Positions 1-11,733 of a stretch of DNA of 64,000 nucleotides are shown in pieces. This DNA is from Patagioenas fasciata (taxonomy: Eukaryota > Chordata > Aves > Columbiformes > Columbidae). The notes under the pieces were generated by a model. It was not told the DNA's origin. It did no database searches and saw nothing but the letters and a program-made list of their open reading frames with translations. A program made the position numbers and the translations under genes. Each line of letters starts with the position of its first letter. The stretch's first letter is position 1. Where the stretch lies: the NCBI RefSeq assembly GCF_037038585.1, contig NC_092526.1, positions 35,229,501-35,293,500 of the forward strand, written 5' to 3'.

Positions 1-914
1 GCTTGCAGCCCAGCTCCCACATGGGCTTAACCTGGCTCACTGAGCTTAAATGCTAAAGCTGGAGCAGTTTGTTCCCCTCTCTGTGTTCAGCAGGGTGCAT
101 TCCTGCCTGGAGAGGGAGAGACTGTCCTGCATTTTGTGCCAGGCTCACTTTGGCAATTGCTTTCCCCAGGTTTCATCAAGCTCACTTATAAATAACTCCT
201 GAAAACACCTCTGCAGGTGATAATTAATCAGAGCGCTGTGTGGCCACTCCAGCTACAAGTACCTGGCTTGCTGGTGTCAGCTCCTCACCATCCTCCAGGT
301 GTCGCTGGGGACCAGAGCTGGCTGTCACACGGCATGTCACAGGAGGGCACATCTCCAGTGCCAAGCTCCAGGCTCACCCACGGGGATGCTGCATGGAGGT
401 CTGCAGGGATGGTGCAGCAATGGCTCCGGAGAATGATGCAGGGACCAAGGTGTGTTTTGGGGCAGCCTTGTCCACTTCCCATGGGGACTGTGAAGGGCTG
501 CATGGTACTGTCCATACCAGCATTACCCCTGTGCTGCTCTATGGGCTTTCAGGGAGGAGTACAGGACTCTGGACCATCACAATCATCACACCTATTGTTC
601 TGAAGCAGCCTTGTCTGTGGATGCATGTGGGTAAGGGTTTTGGTCTTGTATTTTTGAAGAAGCTGGTGCTCCTCCTGGCGGGTTGGCATCCATCACCTAC
701 ATACCTGTGGGAAGTGGCCATGCACACCACGTTGGCTCATCTCGAGCTTTCAGTGCTTTCCCACAGTGGGCAATAAGGCTGAAAGGCCGTTTGTGACCTC
801 TTGTGAAAACCCCCAGACAGGAGTCATGGCTGGCTGTTGGCAGCAGTATTTACTTTTTACAAAGCCACTCAAAAGATCTTTGAAAAAATCAAGTTAAGTG
901 ATTTCAGGTCTGAG
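1..914. other. Unique 3' flank of the array, no gene recognised
   Basis: This stretch lies downstream (in transcription sense) of common-exon set 1 and has no counterpart at the equivalent place in unit copies 2 and 3, where homology to copy 1 begins around base 915. It holds open frames on both strands, but they lack recognisable motifs and the longer ones begin at non-ATG codons. I see no coding gene, RNA gene or named repeat. Confidence 0.5.
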
Positions 915-2419
915 TGTGAGCATCCAAGTGAGAGCGCACAGGGTGAGGCAGCACCAGGACCTGTCTGTGGGTGTCTGGTCCTGGGAGCCCTGCCGAGGGG
1001 AGAAGGAGGAGTAGGAGTAGGTGCTCCTTTGCAGGTTGCGGCTGTTTCTTGCTCTGCCCTTGAATAATGAGCATATTTAACTTCTCAGCGTGTCTTGCAA
1101 GGGACAGAGTCTCCTTCTGAGCGCTGTGTCCCTGTGGGCCTGGGGTCTTCTTGGACCTATCTGCCCAGAGCTCCCATGGCAGTGGAAAAACCTCACTACT
1201 GCCCTTGGGAACTGCTGGTAGCTGCAGAAAAATGTCAGCAATTCCTGTCATTTCCCGCAGTCTGGCTGGTGGGAAGCAGAGAGAAATGCTGAGTGCATCC
1301 TCCCAGCAGAACCAGGGCTGCTCTGTCCCCCAGGACACCCCCAACCTGAAGCCAAAGAGGCTCTCACCCGTGTTGCAGTGGTAGGGGGTCTTCAGGTCAC
1401 CAGAAAAGCCAGGGGCAGCACTGACTTGTGCTGCCTTGTTTATTTTCATTTTTTTTTCCCCCAGCCTTTCTTTTGCAAATCTGGATGTTAAAATCTAGGC
1501 AAAAATAAACACAAAAAAAATATCTCTGGCTGTGAGCAGAACAAAACAGCTCTCCTCTCCTTTCCTACTTCAAAGGGGTGCTGTGTGAGTGCTCGGCGAT
1601 GCTGAGAGGCTGCTGGAGGCGGGAGGTGTTTGCGCCTCCTTTCTCCAAGGACAGTGAAGGGATTTTGGCTGCTGTCTGCTTGCAGGTGTTTAAAAAAATT
1701 TGGAGGGTTTGCTGGCAAAGCTCAGCCTGCAGTGCCCAGAGCCCTGGGGTGGTGTGGAACCTGTGCAGCTCAAGGAGAAGAGCAAGGGCTGGCCCTGCCT
1801 CCATTTCCCCTTTTGAGAAGTGACCCAGTCTCAGCTCTGTTGCTTAGAAATACATCATGGCAAATAACTTCTCCTGGTAAGGGAAGCAGAGCCTTGGGGC
1901 TCTCTGTCCTGCTCAAAGGGCAGCACAGCTCTATACAGCACCCAACTAAGGGACAATAAGAGGGGACAGCATCCCCACTGTAACCCTTCTCTAGAGAAGG
2001 GTTGGAGCATCGTGTTGTGGTGATGCTGCAGCCACTTTGACTCTTTCGTCTGCACTGAAGCTGCTTGTGTGGCCCCTAATTCACTCTGAAAATGTTCTCT
2101 GTGATTCCAAAGTCCATATTCCTGGAGCACAGGTGGATAAACAAGTTGCTGTCAACTTCCACCAGCCCACCTGGGCTGGCTTGGTGGGGAAGAAGGTCCT
2201 ATTCTGTGCTCTTTCCCATCAGCAATATCGTAGTGTCCTCTGCTGGGCATGATGTTGTGCTGTGAGGGCCCCAGGTGTCCCCACAGCTACAAAAAGATTT
2301 CAAAGTGCTTGATAAACCTGACAGTCTTACACTAGAGCAAACTTTTCTCCTAAAGCCCTTGAAGCAAAGTCTTATGAAATTGCTGTATACCCTCCATATC
2401 TCCATTGCAACCGCAGGAG

Positions 2420-3475
2420 ATTCAAACAGCACCAGCGAGCACTAGTGACCAGGAGGGTTGTGAACAAGCTGTGCAGACAGGGATCAAGAGGGTGCAGCAG
2501 TTTGTGCAGGAGGGTGGGTGAGAAGGACCGTGCACCCTCCTCATAGTCCCACAGCCCAGGGGCCCATGAGCAAGGTCTGCAAGGAGAAACCGGACCAGCG
2601 GCACACAGTGAATACCGCAGTGGGTGACTGTCAGTTAAGGGGTGCTGAGGCACCCATCTGTTGACCTGACAGGGAGCCAGGACAGGTGTGCTGCCTTCTG
2701 GGAGCTAAGGACTGACAAACATTCCTTAGCTGCCTCCTGAGATGAGAGGAAGACCAGCCACCTCAAATGTATGTATACCAATGCGCACAGCCTGGGGAGC
2801 AAACATGAGGAACTGGAGCTCCACAGCTAGTCTGAAAGTTATGATATCATAGGAATAACTGGAAGATGGTGGGACAACTTACACAACTGGAGGACTGCAA
2901 TGGGTGGCTATAGGCTGTTTTGTAAAGACAGGCAGGGAAGAAGAAGAGGAGGAGGAGGAGTGCTTTATGTTAAGGAGAACCTTGAATGTATTGAAGCCAA
3001 CTATGGTGATTGTGGAAGCCTTATCAAATGCATCTGGGTCAAGATCACTTTGTATGACAAAGTAACCTGTTTGGTTGATGGGTGGAGAGCAGTGGACATT
3101 GTCTGCCTGCATTTCTCTGATGCTTTAGGTGCTGTTTCCCACAGCCACCTCCTAGAGACACTGATGTGTTACAGTCTACACAAGTGGTCTCTGCAGTGGG
3201 TGGGGAACTGGAGGACAGGCTGCACCCAGAGGGTAGTGGTAAATAGGTCGTCCTTTTCAAACTGGCAACCTGTCATGAGTGAGGGCCCAATGCTGTTTAA
3301 TATCTTCATGAATGATCTGGAGGTTGGGATCAAGCATAGCCTGATGAAACATGCTGATTATACCAAACTGAGTGGGGAAGTGGACTCTTTGGAAGGGAGA
3401 ACCACCCTGTAGGGTGGAAAGGTTGGACCAGATGATCCTTGAGGTCCCTTCCAACCTGGCATTCTATGATTCATA
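2420..3475 (+). mobile_element. CR1 LINE fragment in the 3' flank, copy 1
   Basis: The plus strand shows decayed CR1 ORF2. There is an endonuclease stretch (GYRLFCKDRQGRRR, YVKENLECIE, WVKI), then a jump to reverse-transcriptase pieces (VDIVCLHFSDALGAVSHSHL and LFNIFMNDLE). It ends in the typical CR1 3' end, ggttggaccagatgatcc followed by the terminal attctatgattcat repeat. It is internally deleted and not functional. The left limit is uncertain: bases 2420-2760 look like CR1 sequence upstream of the endonuclease, but I am less sure of them. On the minus strand the element lies inside the likely 3' UTR region of exon 5 and contains an ATTAAA-like signal near 3297. Confidence 0.75.
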
Positions 3476-3779
3476 GAGAGGTAAAAAAAAAATGTCACTG
3501 TGAGCCCTTTGTACACTAAGACATGGAAGCCAGGAGCCTTGGACTCCACACTATCTTCCCAAATGATGGGAGCACTTCTATACAAAGTATTTTTAACAAT
3601 CAATTCTTAATTAAAGGCAAAAATTATATCAGTGAAACGACCCCTCCTATGGTGCTAGTTTAAAGGAACGCTATTATTTCCTGACTGAAAGTCAGCAATT
3701 ATTTGAGTGAAATTTGAGATGTTCTCGGATCCTTCTGCTCTGGAACGGAGTCCTCATTCCCTACCACTGGTTCCATCTG

Positions 3780-4077
3780 CTAGTGAGACTTTGCTTTGGT
3801 TGGCTTTGTTGTTCTTCCCTTCTTAGAGCAGCACCTGCGGCAGCAGAACAGGCAGCACTTCAGAGAAATGAAGAGGGAGAGGAGCACCACGGCCAGGAGG
3901 AAGGCGATGACGTCCAGGGAGTGGTACTGGATCCAGTTCAAGTCGTGAGCAGCGGGGCGCAGGTGTGGGGCCCCTTTGTGTTTCATTACGAACTCCACCC
4001 AGTGCACGGCCAGGTCCAGGGGGTGGATGGGTCTGTCGAGGTGAAGCTCAGAGAGGCGCTTGATGTTCTCTTTGTAC
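3780..4077 (-). CDS. UGT1A: UGT1A common exon 5, set 1 (C-terminal exon with stop)
   Basis: This is the last coding exon of UDP-glucuronosyltransferase 1A, the ER enzyme that conjugates glucuronic acid from UDP-glucuronate to bilirubin, steroids and xenobiotics. It begins after a CAG acceptor (4078-4080) with [10 protein letters not shown] and [19 protein letters not shown]. It contains the family's [11 protein letters not shown] motif and one membrane-spanning helix ([17 protein letters not shown]). The tail is basic and cysteine-rich and ends KAKSH, which fits the KxKxx ER-retrieval signal. The 298-base coding length equals that of human UGT1A exon 5. No AATAAA lies close downstream; a minus-strand ATTAAA inside the CR1 near 3297 is the nearest candidate poly(A) signal seen. 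Confidence 0.93.
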
Positions 4078-4392
4078 CTGCCAAGGAAAGATGTGGGGTG
4101 TTTTCAGTGACCCGTGCTGCTGAGACTGAGTCCCCGGGAAAAAGGGATGCAGTGTTAGTTGTCTGATGGCCCACTGGGGACTTCTCTGGTGGTGTCCTCC
4201 CACCCCATGAGAAGGATAATGGCAAAGATACAGGCCCAGAAAAGTGCTGTTTTCAGTGATGAACAAAGGAGAAAAGGTATGAGAAAAGAAGAAAAAGCTC
4301 AATGTGAGCTGTCAGCAAAATCTTTGGGGTGAAAGTACCTGGCTGAAATGTGAGATTGGGTGTAGAAAAGCCATCCAGCTGAAGATCGTGGT

Positions 4393-4429
4393 CTATTATT
4401 ATTGTAATTAGTAGTAGTAGTAGTAGTAT
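4393..4429. repeat. Short ATT/TAG microsatellite in intron 4
   Basis: A run of ATT triplets passes into six TAG triplets in the intron between exons 4 and 5. The same site in copies 2 (near 39014-39044) and 3 (near 57074-57104) has four TAG triplets, so it is a small marker separating copy 1 from the other two. Confidence 0.8.
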
Positions 4430-4948
4430 GTATTGCTATAAGAGCAGTGGTTAGGAAACCATTGCAAAAGATGCCATGTCTTAGAAACACACTGAGGAGG
4501 AGGATGCCAAGGACTGAGAGGCCCTAAAACCAACAGAGAATGGGAGTGGGGAGGAGGAGGGTATGTCCTACAGCTCCACTTCATTGTGATGCCTTAAAAC
4601 ACCCTGGGCACACTGTCTGCAAGACATAATGTCTTGTGTGGTTCCCTGTACCTCCTCAGTGTTCCCAAGCACATTTTCCCTGCTGGGATTGTCCAGCCTT
4701 GCTGAGCCAGGGAGCAGCTGACTGTGCTCATACAGCTCCTCATGAACACTGGGTGTGTGTGTGGGGGGAAATGACTGAGAAAACGAGTCTGTAAAATAAA
4801 TGAACGACAATAGCTATGTTTAGTGAACCCTGCCAGATGGAAGGCAAAGTTTCTTGATGCAGAACAGCCTCTGGACTATACAGAGGCACTGCAACTTGTC
4901 TACTTCCTCCTGCTACTGTGCAGGCAGCATCTCTGGGCAAGCCTCGTG

Positions 4949-4971
4949 AAAAAAAAAAAAAAAAAAAAAAA
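4949..4971 (+). repeat. A-homopolymer of 23 bases in intron 4
   Basis: An uninterrupted A run that is kept at the same place in all three units (23 bases at 39565-39587, 22 bases at 57605-57626). It could be the tail of an old retroposed sequence, but no element body is recognised beside it. Confidence 0.7.
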
Positions 4972-5437
4972 GCCAGGCAGCTGAGCCTTTCAAGCTTTTC
5001 GGGCTCCCCACTGACTCATGTCACCACTGACTGGGGGAACAAAAGCAGTTCACCACATCTGCCTTCCCTGATTGCGTTTTCTACCACATTGTGTCAAAAC
5101 CCTCTCGGTCATTGCTTGTTAAATTTGGCTTTAAGCAGGTGACGTATTTTTTGTCAGCTTGGTTTCTACTGCACTTATACCCCATGTTCTCTGATACCTG
5201 CATCCTCTCATATCAGCCAGTTCTTGTCACCTAATGATTATAATCCTGGGCAGGGAGAAGGACAGTGCTGTTACGGGGACAGGACAAGGTCAACCCTGGG
5301 TAAGCATCAGCTTCTCAGTGATATAGCTTTGATAGAAGAAGGCGTTTAAGAACAGATTAGCATTCTGTGAAGCTGGAAGGTAAAGTGCCGGTGTTACACA
5401 ACAGTAGAAGGAGAAGAGATGTTGTTCTATTACTGAC

Positions 5438-5657
5438 TTTTTATCATTAATAACTGCTTTCAGGGCAGCGGATATGTCCTGTGAAGTCATTTCAAGTACA
5501 TTCAGTGTCAGTCCTGCTCCCCGTGACTCTACTCGTTTGGCATTGTCCATCTGGTCTCCAAATAACGGCATTAGCACCATTGGCACTGCGTTGCATATGC
5601 CCTCGTAGATACCGTGTGAGCCTCCGTGGGTAATAAAGGCACGAGTCTTAGGGTGAG
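5438..5657 (-). CDS. UGT1A: UGT1A common exon 4, set 1
   Basis: This exon is 220 bases, the family's standard length. It opens after a CTACAG acceptor and completes the Ala codon split from exon 3. It encodes the core of the UDP-sugar donor site: [19 protein letters not shown], then [17 protein letters not shown], in which the Asp-Gln of GDQ corresponds to the pair that contacts the glucuronic acid in UGTs. It ends in [10 protein letters not shown], its last codon being completed by the first base of exon 5. The donor is GT followed by CAGTA, a somewhat weak match to consensus. Relative to sets 2 and 3 it reads TLNVLEM where they read TLNILEM. Confidence 0.93.
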
Positions 5658-6437
5658 CTGTAGAGGAAAGAAAGACTTGCTTAGCTTTTTGATTTCTTAA
5701 GTCACAGTAACGCATCCCTGGGGAAAGAACTTGCACAACAATAGCACTGGCAATCATAAATCAAGAACTTTGCCTGTCACGTGTATCATTACTTATGGAC
5801 AGGCTCAGGGCTGCATAGAATGGGACATTACAAGGGACTGAGTGAACCTTGGGTTGTAGAGCCCTTTCTTGGTTTGGGCAATCTCTGGAAAGCCTTGGAT
5901 AATCGTCCAAAGCTTCTCAGATTTTAGGATGAAATCAGAGCCAAGTGAGGTTAAGCAGGATGTTACCATCACTTACTTTTTTACCATGTCTTCCATTTGC
6001 TGGGTTTTTCAGATCACCCACAGCTGAGTCCTGTTGTCTAACCAACAAGTGTACTCCTGCCCACAGCAAGTACTATTTTACCACTTGAAAAGCCTGATGA
6101 CCTGTCTGGAAATTCTCTCTCGGGCACCTTAAATTTTAGTTTCAGTCCAGAAGCAAAAAAACATGACAAAAACACACAGCTGGCTAGTCCAAGGTAAAGC
6201 CCCTTGTTTTTGACAGTAAGGGTAGTGAAGCATTGGAACACTTTCCAAACAGTGTTTCATAATTTGGCAAATTTGAAATTGCAACCAGATAAGTTTCTAA
6301 ACAGCAAAGGCCAAAAGTAAATCCTGTGACCCACAGTGATACAGGGACTCAGCAGAGATGATGCTAATGGGGCCTTACCGCAGCAGTATCAGACTAAAAG
6401 AAACACACTGGAGTCACTCAGGGTATCTCAGACCTAC

Positions 6438-6525
6438 CTAGAAGATCATTCTGTGGCAGCCATTTGACGAGCTTTACGTTCTTTGGCAGGTTGCGGGGCG
6501 CCTTTCCCGTGTATCTCCACAAAAC
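6438..6525 (-). CDS. UGT1A: UGT1A common exon 3, set 1
   Basis: This 88-base exon has an upstream GACAG acceptor and a GTAGG donor. It encodes [20 protein letters not shown] followed by KWLPQNDLL, the start of the UGT signature (the WLPQNDLL motif that contacts the donor nucleotide), and leaves one base of the next codon. Sets 2 and 3 read GKVPHNL at the place where this one reads GKAPRNL. The length and phase match human UGT1A exon 3. Confidence 0.93.
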
Positions 6526-6791
6526 CTGTCAAGACAAGTAAACACAACATCAGTTCTCAGCATCTGGTCTCTTGTTGCTCCTCAGTGAGTTTGAAAAGCA
6601 CAGCTAAAAACCTCCACGATGCACAAAACCTGTTTTGTCTTGCGGAGCAGCTGGGCTGATACTTTCTTTTGACATCAGGGAGCAGGAGAAAGAAGGGAAG
6701 ACCAAGCACACCAAAAACCAAAGGCAGTGGTGTACTGTATTTGAAAAGAGCATTGAATTGCTGTGCTGGAATTGGGAGAGGGAAACCATAC

Positions 6792-6923
6792 CGTTTGAGG
6801 GACGGAGCCCAAGGCATCTGCAATTTCTTCGGCTTTCTTCATAGGAATGTCGGAGACCAGGGAGCCCAGCGAGAAGACAACAATGCCGTGTTCTCCAGAG
6901 GCATTCACAATAGCTTCAAATTC
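6792..6923 (-). CDS. UGT1A: UGT1A common exon 2, set 1
   Basis: This 132-base (44-codon) exon begins in phase 0 with [20 protein letters not shown] after a TTGGCAG acceptor and ends ALGSVPQT before a GTATGG donor. It is the acceptor to which every first exon upstream would splice, each of which ends in phase 0. Compared with sets 2 and 3 it has SLVSDIP in place of SMVSEIP and EIADALG in place of EIVDALG. Confidence 0.93.
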
Positions 6924-7359
6924 CTGCCAACACAGAGCGCATCCCAAGTCTATATCCTTTCCATGTTACTTGCTGTACTTTTTTTACATTCCCACAAAAC
7001 TGGGAAGGCAATAAAATGAGCAGCTAACACAACAGAATTATGATCAGGAAATTTAGTTCTCTATAAGAAAATCAGTTCTGGGGAAAAAAAGTGGGCACCG
7101 GTGGATGAGCAGAGTTATGGAGGTGTGTGAGTGTTTGCAGAATTGAAGCCTGAGCCAAGATACAGTATGGACATGATAAAATATTTACTCTAAAAGCTTC
7201 ATGTAGCAAAGCCTGCCTGCTCACAGACAGCAGTTTCTGTGCAGTAAACAAGTTGCTGTAGCAATACCCAGATGAATATCTTGTGCTTTATTGTCACATT
7301 TATTACAAGTCAGATGCTCTGGATTTGGAGTTGATGCTCTTGTTTTCAGACCATGCAGC

Positions 7360-9400
7360 TGCAAGAGAAAATTAAGATTCTTGCAAAGTGTTCTGACAGC
7401 AGATAGCTCTAACTTCTAATATCTGCATGAGACAGTTGCACATCCTCCTCTGAGAACTGGAGCCTTCAAGGGGGCAGTTAATGGCTCTTTTGTGGGACCT
7501 GGAGTCAGTTGATAGGATTGTTAGCAGAGGAGGGGCCCAGAGAAGATGAGAAGCTTCTGGAATGCCCACAGCCAGATCCAATCAGACTATAAACGGGTTT
7601 CCTGCCGAAGATTCCCCTTGTGTGGTCTTCTCGGAGCAGCGGGTCTGTGCCGGAGCCCTCCCCTTAGGCTGGGACACTGCCTAAGGGAACTTCCCGGGAC
7701 TGGAAGCGCCTCACCTCCTCGTTTGGGTGACTGATAATCTACTAGATATATCCTTGAATAAGTCCTTGCCGATCAGGCAAGTGTAGTACTTGCCAAACCA
7801 GGTGAGTGTTTGAGTAGCTGGCGCAGAGGGCTCTGGCTTTGTTTCTTGTGAGTGCCTGCGTGCACGCTGTGTATCCTCATTATTCTTATTTTGCTGCACC
7901 CCAATAATCTCCTCAGCTGATATGCGAACCTTTATCTTATGTTATTGGAGTGCTAACTAATTGTATAAACCCTGTTTTGATCAGTTCATTGGCTGTACTT
8001 TTCTGGCCAGAATGAAGTCTGTTTTGAAACTTCTTGTACTCCTAAAACTGACTTTGGGGTCCCTTTGTGCCATTTAAATTGACGCAGCGAGAAGGGTATC
8101 AGAAATGGAGGAGTTATTTCAGGGTTACAGGTATGATAATCCTTCTGCGCCGACCTGCACACATCAGGTAGAAGCGAGCTGGTGTGGTCCCAGAGTGATC
8201 ATATTCACGTGTGTTGTGTTCTGTGCTACTGTTTTCTGCCTTGCGGTCGGTGCTGCGCTTGGTGGTGTTCTGTGCGTCTGCTTAAAGCAAGTCCGAAACC
8301 AGCGCAAACCCGATAACCAGTCAGAGAGGCGCAATTCTGCAAAAGAGCTGGAAATAGATTGTTTGAAAGTGGAGTTACAGTGAGAGAGAGTGAGTGAGTG
8401 CGTTTGTTAGAACAAATGATTTAGCCAATGTTAACCAGAGCAAGATCGCCCTGCAGCGTTCCCCAAATTGGGAAACTGGCTGCGAGCACAGACCCCGAAG
8501 ATTGGGATGGAGACTGAAAATAGTGTTGATGAAGAGGAGGTGGAGAAAAAGGATGCGCGACCTCTTATTAAAACTGAGACGTGTACAGGACCATGGGGTG
8601 GACAGCCCAAACTGCCATTTGTAGCACCCTGTGGACGGGACCTGAGCTTAGAGATTTGCAAGCTAAATTCTCATGCAAGCTGGGTGAAACAGACACTAAA
8701 TATCTTTGGCATGTTTCACTAACAGGGGCTGATCAGATATTAGTGAGTAATGAGCAAGCTGCGGGCTTTTTAAGTGTTGGTCTGGATGGTGATCAGCCCA
8801 TAACATCTCGTGTGGCTTACTGGGCTGGTGGCATGGATCCCAAGGAATGCGGGGAGCCCGTCACCATTAGGATAAAGGGCTTATCGGAGCTGGCTGAGAG
8901 AGTTCAAAAGTCTGCTTGTATACAAGCAATGTATGAGGGAGGGCTGCCGGACACTTTAAAGATACGTTTCCAGTCCCTCAGGGAGAGAATTCAGGAGGCT
9001 ATCAACCGTAACAAGCAGAACAGCCGAAATGCTCCTGCACATGTATTAATCTGGGCTGAAATCGTGCACAATTTAGTCACCCACAGGCATGAAATGGGAT
9101 GGGTGGACCTGGGCGACAGCACAAACTGGAACAGGAGAGTTTGGAAAATGAGCCACAAACCTCTCCACGAATGGTTCCCCCTTTGTTGGGAACATGAACC
9201 CTTCCACGGCTGGTGGTGCAAAGCAGGGCAGCCTGTGGCACCAGGCGCTTGCATTAGGGTTCTAATGACACTGCATTTATTGGGCGTGCTTTGAGTATAA
9301 TAATATTGAATCACTGCCAATTTTTATTCTGTTTTGTTTGTTTGATTTAAATACAACAAGGACTAGAAGATCTGCCGCTGGAATCCAAGAGCAAAAGGAT
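7360..9400 (+). mobile_element. ERVL-like endogenous retrovirus fossil (leader and gag part), copy 1
   Basis: This plus-strand element lies between common exon 2 and E1a, antisense to the UGT gene. Its best-supported part is a gag-like region at about 8581-9294 that reads VSLTGADQILVSNEQAAGFL and RVAYWAGGMDPKECGEPVTI. I recognise this pattern from class III (ERVL) gag proteins. Upstream, 7360-8100 resembles an LTR/leader with a TATA-like motif near 7587, but its limits are not clear. A 92-codon frame at 8105-8383 with one hydrophobic segment sits between leader and gag; I do not recognise it. No pol or env is seen, and the element is broken. It predates the duplication, because copies lie at the same place in all three units. 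Confidence 0.55.
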
Positions 9401-10763
9401 TCTGATGAAGCATAAAAACAACTGAAGGCTGAGCAAAAATCCTGCACCATTGAAAAATATTTGGTAAAGCCAGGGAAGGAAAGACAAAACTGGAGGGAAT
9501 TATTGCAGTCATCAGAGTTAAGTGGCATAAAATGAACTAAATGTTCCTGTAAGTCTGGCAACTGAAATGTTATATCTAAGGTCTGAGGGAATAACAGAGA
9601 TCAACCCTCTTAGTCTATGCTCCATTATGTATTGTTGTGGCTGACCAGAATGCCAAGGCTCTTTGCTTGAGACTGGATCCCACAGAGAAGGAGCCATCGA
9701 AGGTTTGGTGACAGCCGCATCCTGAAGAGCAGACCTCGTGCTTTCCTTCGAGGCAAGCAAGGTGAAATGCAGTTCTAATTTCAGGGCTTGGTTCTTGTCT
9801 TACCAGACTTCTCAGAAGACGTGCTCTACCTTAAGGCATCATAGATACCTGGTTGGGAGTGCAGTTCTGTGTAAACTCACAGGCATCTGGGAACTGCAAA
9901 GTCCTCCCTAGATTAGAAATGTGCTTTTGGTACAAAATTCTTGGGCAGTTCCTGATGCAGTGGAATGGGTATGGCTATTTCAGAGCATATTCAGCGCTAT
10001 TTATTCTCTATGGGACCAGTCACATCAGTTTTACTCTGTTCTTTGAATGCTTTTGCATGACAAAGTCTGACTCTCTGCTCAGGAACGCCACTACCATTAA
10101 GAAACTTTTTGTAACACTGCTTTGGAAACAGGTGGGTTATTGTAATAAAGTCTTTTAAACCAGCCTCTGCTTGTATAGGTGGGTGCTACACATGACCTTT
10201 ATGAAATATCTGCAGTAGACATTCACTGAAAAATAAGAGAAAGCATTAAGAATTAGGAGGATTTCTTAGGGGAAAGTGGCAGGTATTCCATACTTAGGAA
10301 CTTTGGCATACTTCAAGCAAAACATAGTTGTAGTCCAGTGTATTTTGCACAAAAGATCTCTTGCTCCTTCGCTGTGTGATGTGGGTTTCACTGAGGTCTG
10401 CCACTGTCTGAAATTCCTGCAGAAATGGTCCTCTGCTCAAGGCCAGAAGACTAGCATTACCCCAGCTAGCACCAAGTCTTGTAAGCAGGCATACAAAATT
10501 GAATTACTGGAAATAGGGTACTGGAAAATACTGAGGGAAAAGCCCAGCTTTTCATGCATGTTTCCGTGGGAATCTAGAGGCCTCACACAAAATAACGTAT
10601 TCCTTATTGCCCAAAGGATGCAGAGGTGCAAAATGCTTTCCTTGCCACTTCTACCTCACTCTTTCTCTTGTTATTATTTGTTACTGCCAGGAGCTCCATC
10701 TCCTGGTGAGAGCGAACAGTGCAGGCATAGGTAAGCTAGAGGGAGTAAAAAAAGGTAACTAAC

Positions 10764-11615
10764 CTGTGATACCGCTTTTTCCTGAGTGCAGCTTATGCCT
10801 CCGATCAAGGCCATATTAGGCATTAGGGGCCTGGGGTACTCAAACACAAAGTCATATTTCATGAGCCAAACAGACGCGTGGCTGAACAGCTCGAGCATTG
10901 TTGCCTCTTGTTGGAGGAATTCCCTGATCAGACGATCATATGGTGAATAAAGAAAGCTGCAAGCCAGGGAACTGCTCAGGCTAGCTAGGAGGTTGCCGGT
11001 GCGCTGGAGGAACACCATGCGGTCTGTGTAGCGAGTGAAGAACCTAGGAACGTAAGAAGGAGGATTTGGGCACAGGGTAGCGTGGAACTCTAGGCTGCAC
11101 GGCAGTCCCCGTAGCAGATACACAGAAGGTAGGGAGAGGTGTTCAGCCACTATTTGTCCACATGGAAAAAAAGGATCCATAAAGACAGCATCAAATTTGC
11201 TTTCTTCAAGGTATTTAATCAGATCTTTGTTAGAGAGAAGATGTTTGCAGGAATCAAAGAACATGCTTGTAATATTTGCTATTTTTGAGAATTTTTCAAA
11301 GAAGGGTTGGGGTGTGAAACTGCTATACCCCAGCTTTTTAAATTCTGCCTCCACATACTCCCTGGTATAAGACACAGAGTACGTTTTCATGGTATAATGC
11401 ACCGATGAATCTATCCGCAAATTTATTTCTGGCGCAAGCACCGTGATTTCATGTCCCTTCTGTCTGAGCCGCTCCACAACCGGGCGCATACTGAGCCAGT
11501 GGCTGCCATCGATAGGAACAACCAAAAGCTTTCCTCCTTCAGAAAAGGTCCACGGGAGCAGGAAAAGCACAGCCCAGGAGGCAAGAGGACTAAATCCTGG
11601 ATTTGAAGAAGCCAT
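10764..11615 (-). CDS. UGT1A: UGT1A alternative first exon E1a-1 (intact)
   Basis: This is the first exon nearest to common set 1: 284 codons from ATG 11615 to a CAG/GTTAGT donor, so joined to set 1 it gives a 529-residue enzyme. The N-terminus is a signal peptide (FSPLASWAVLFLLPWTFS). Then come GGKLLVVPIDGSHWLSM, whose His is the catalytic base in this family, GHEITVLAP, and FDAVFMDPFFPCGQIVAEHL, whose Asp is the partner of that His. The exon ends in DFVFEYPRPLMPNMALIGG. All expected landmarks are present and the frame is open. Its substrates cannot be inferred from sequence. The copies in units 2 and 3 are almost identical, but copy 2 is frameshifted. Confidence 0.92.
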
Positions 11616-11720
11616 TTTCTGTGAGCTGTCAGCGAAGTTTTAACCAGCTGCAAAACTGCTGCAGGGGATGAGGAATGAATTGCAGGGTACTTTGCACTTC
11701 GTTCTTCACTAAGGTAAGTG

Positions 11721-11733
11721 TTTAATGTTTAAT
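11721..11733 (-). promoter_or_regulatory. HNF1-like site upstream of E1a-1
   Basis: Read on the minus strand this is ATTAAACATTAAA, about 9 of 12 informative positions of the HNF1 consensus GTTAATNATTAAC. It lies about 105 bases upstream of the E1a start codon. HNF1 is a known activator of UGT1A first-exon promoters in mammals; its use here is inference. Confidence 0.35.

Noticed and set aside
240-776. Plus-strand open frame of 178 codons in the 3' flank
   Set aside because: It starts at GTG, has no recognisable domain and overlaps equally open frames on the other strand and in other frames, as expected for GC-richer non-coding DNA.
904-1449. Minus-strand open frame of 181 codons, also open in copies 2 and 3
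   Set aside because: It matches no family I know, begins and ends differently between copies, and replacement changes between copies are frequent. Recent duplication alone explains why it is still open.
10276-10734. Plus-strand open frame of 152 codons just downstream of E1a, kept in all three units
   Set aside because: No known motif and no ATG start seen in good context. Its conservation is no higher than that of the surrounding intron between recent copies.
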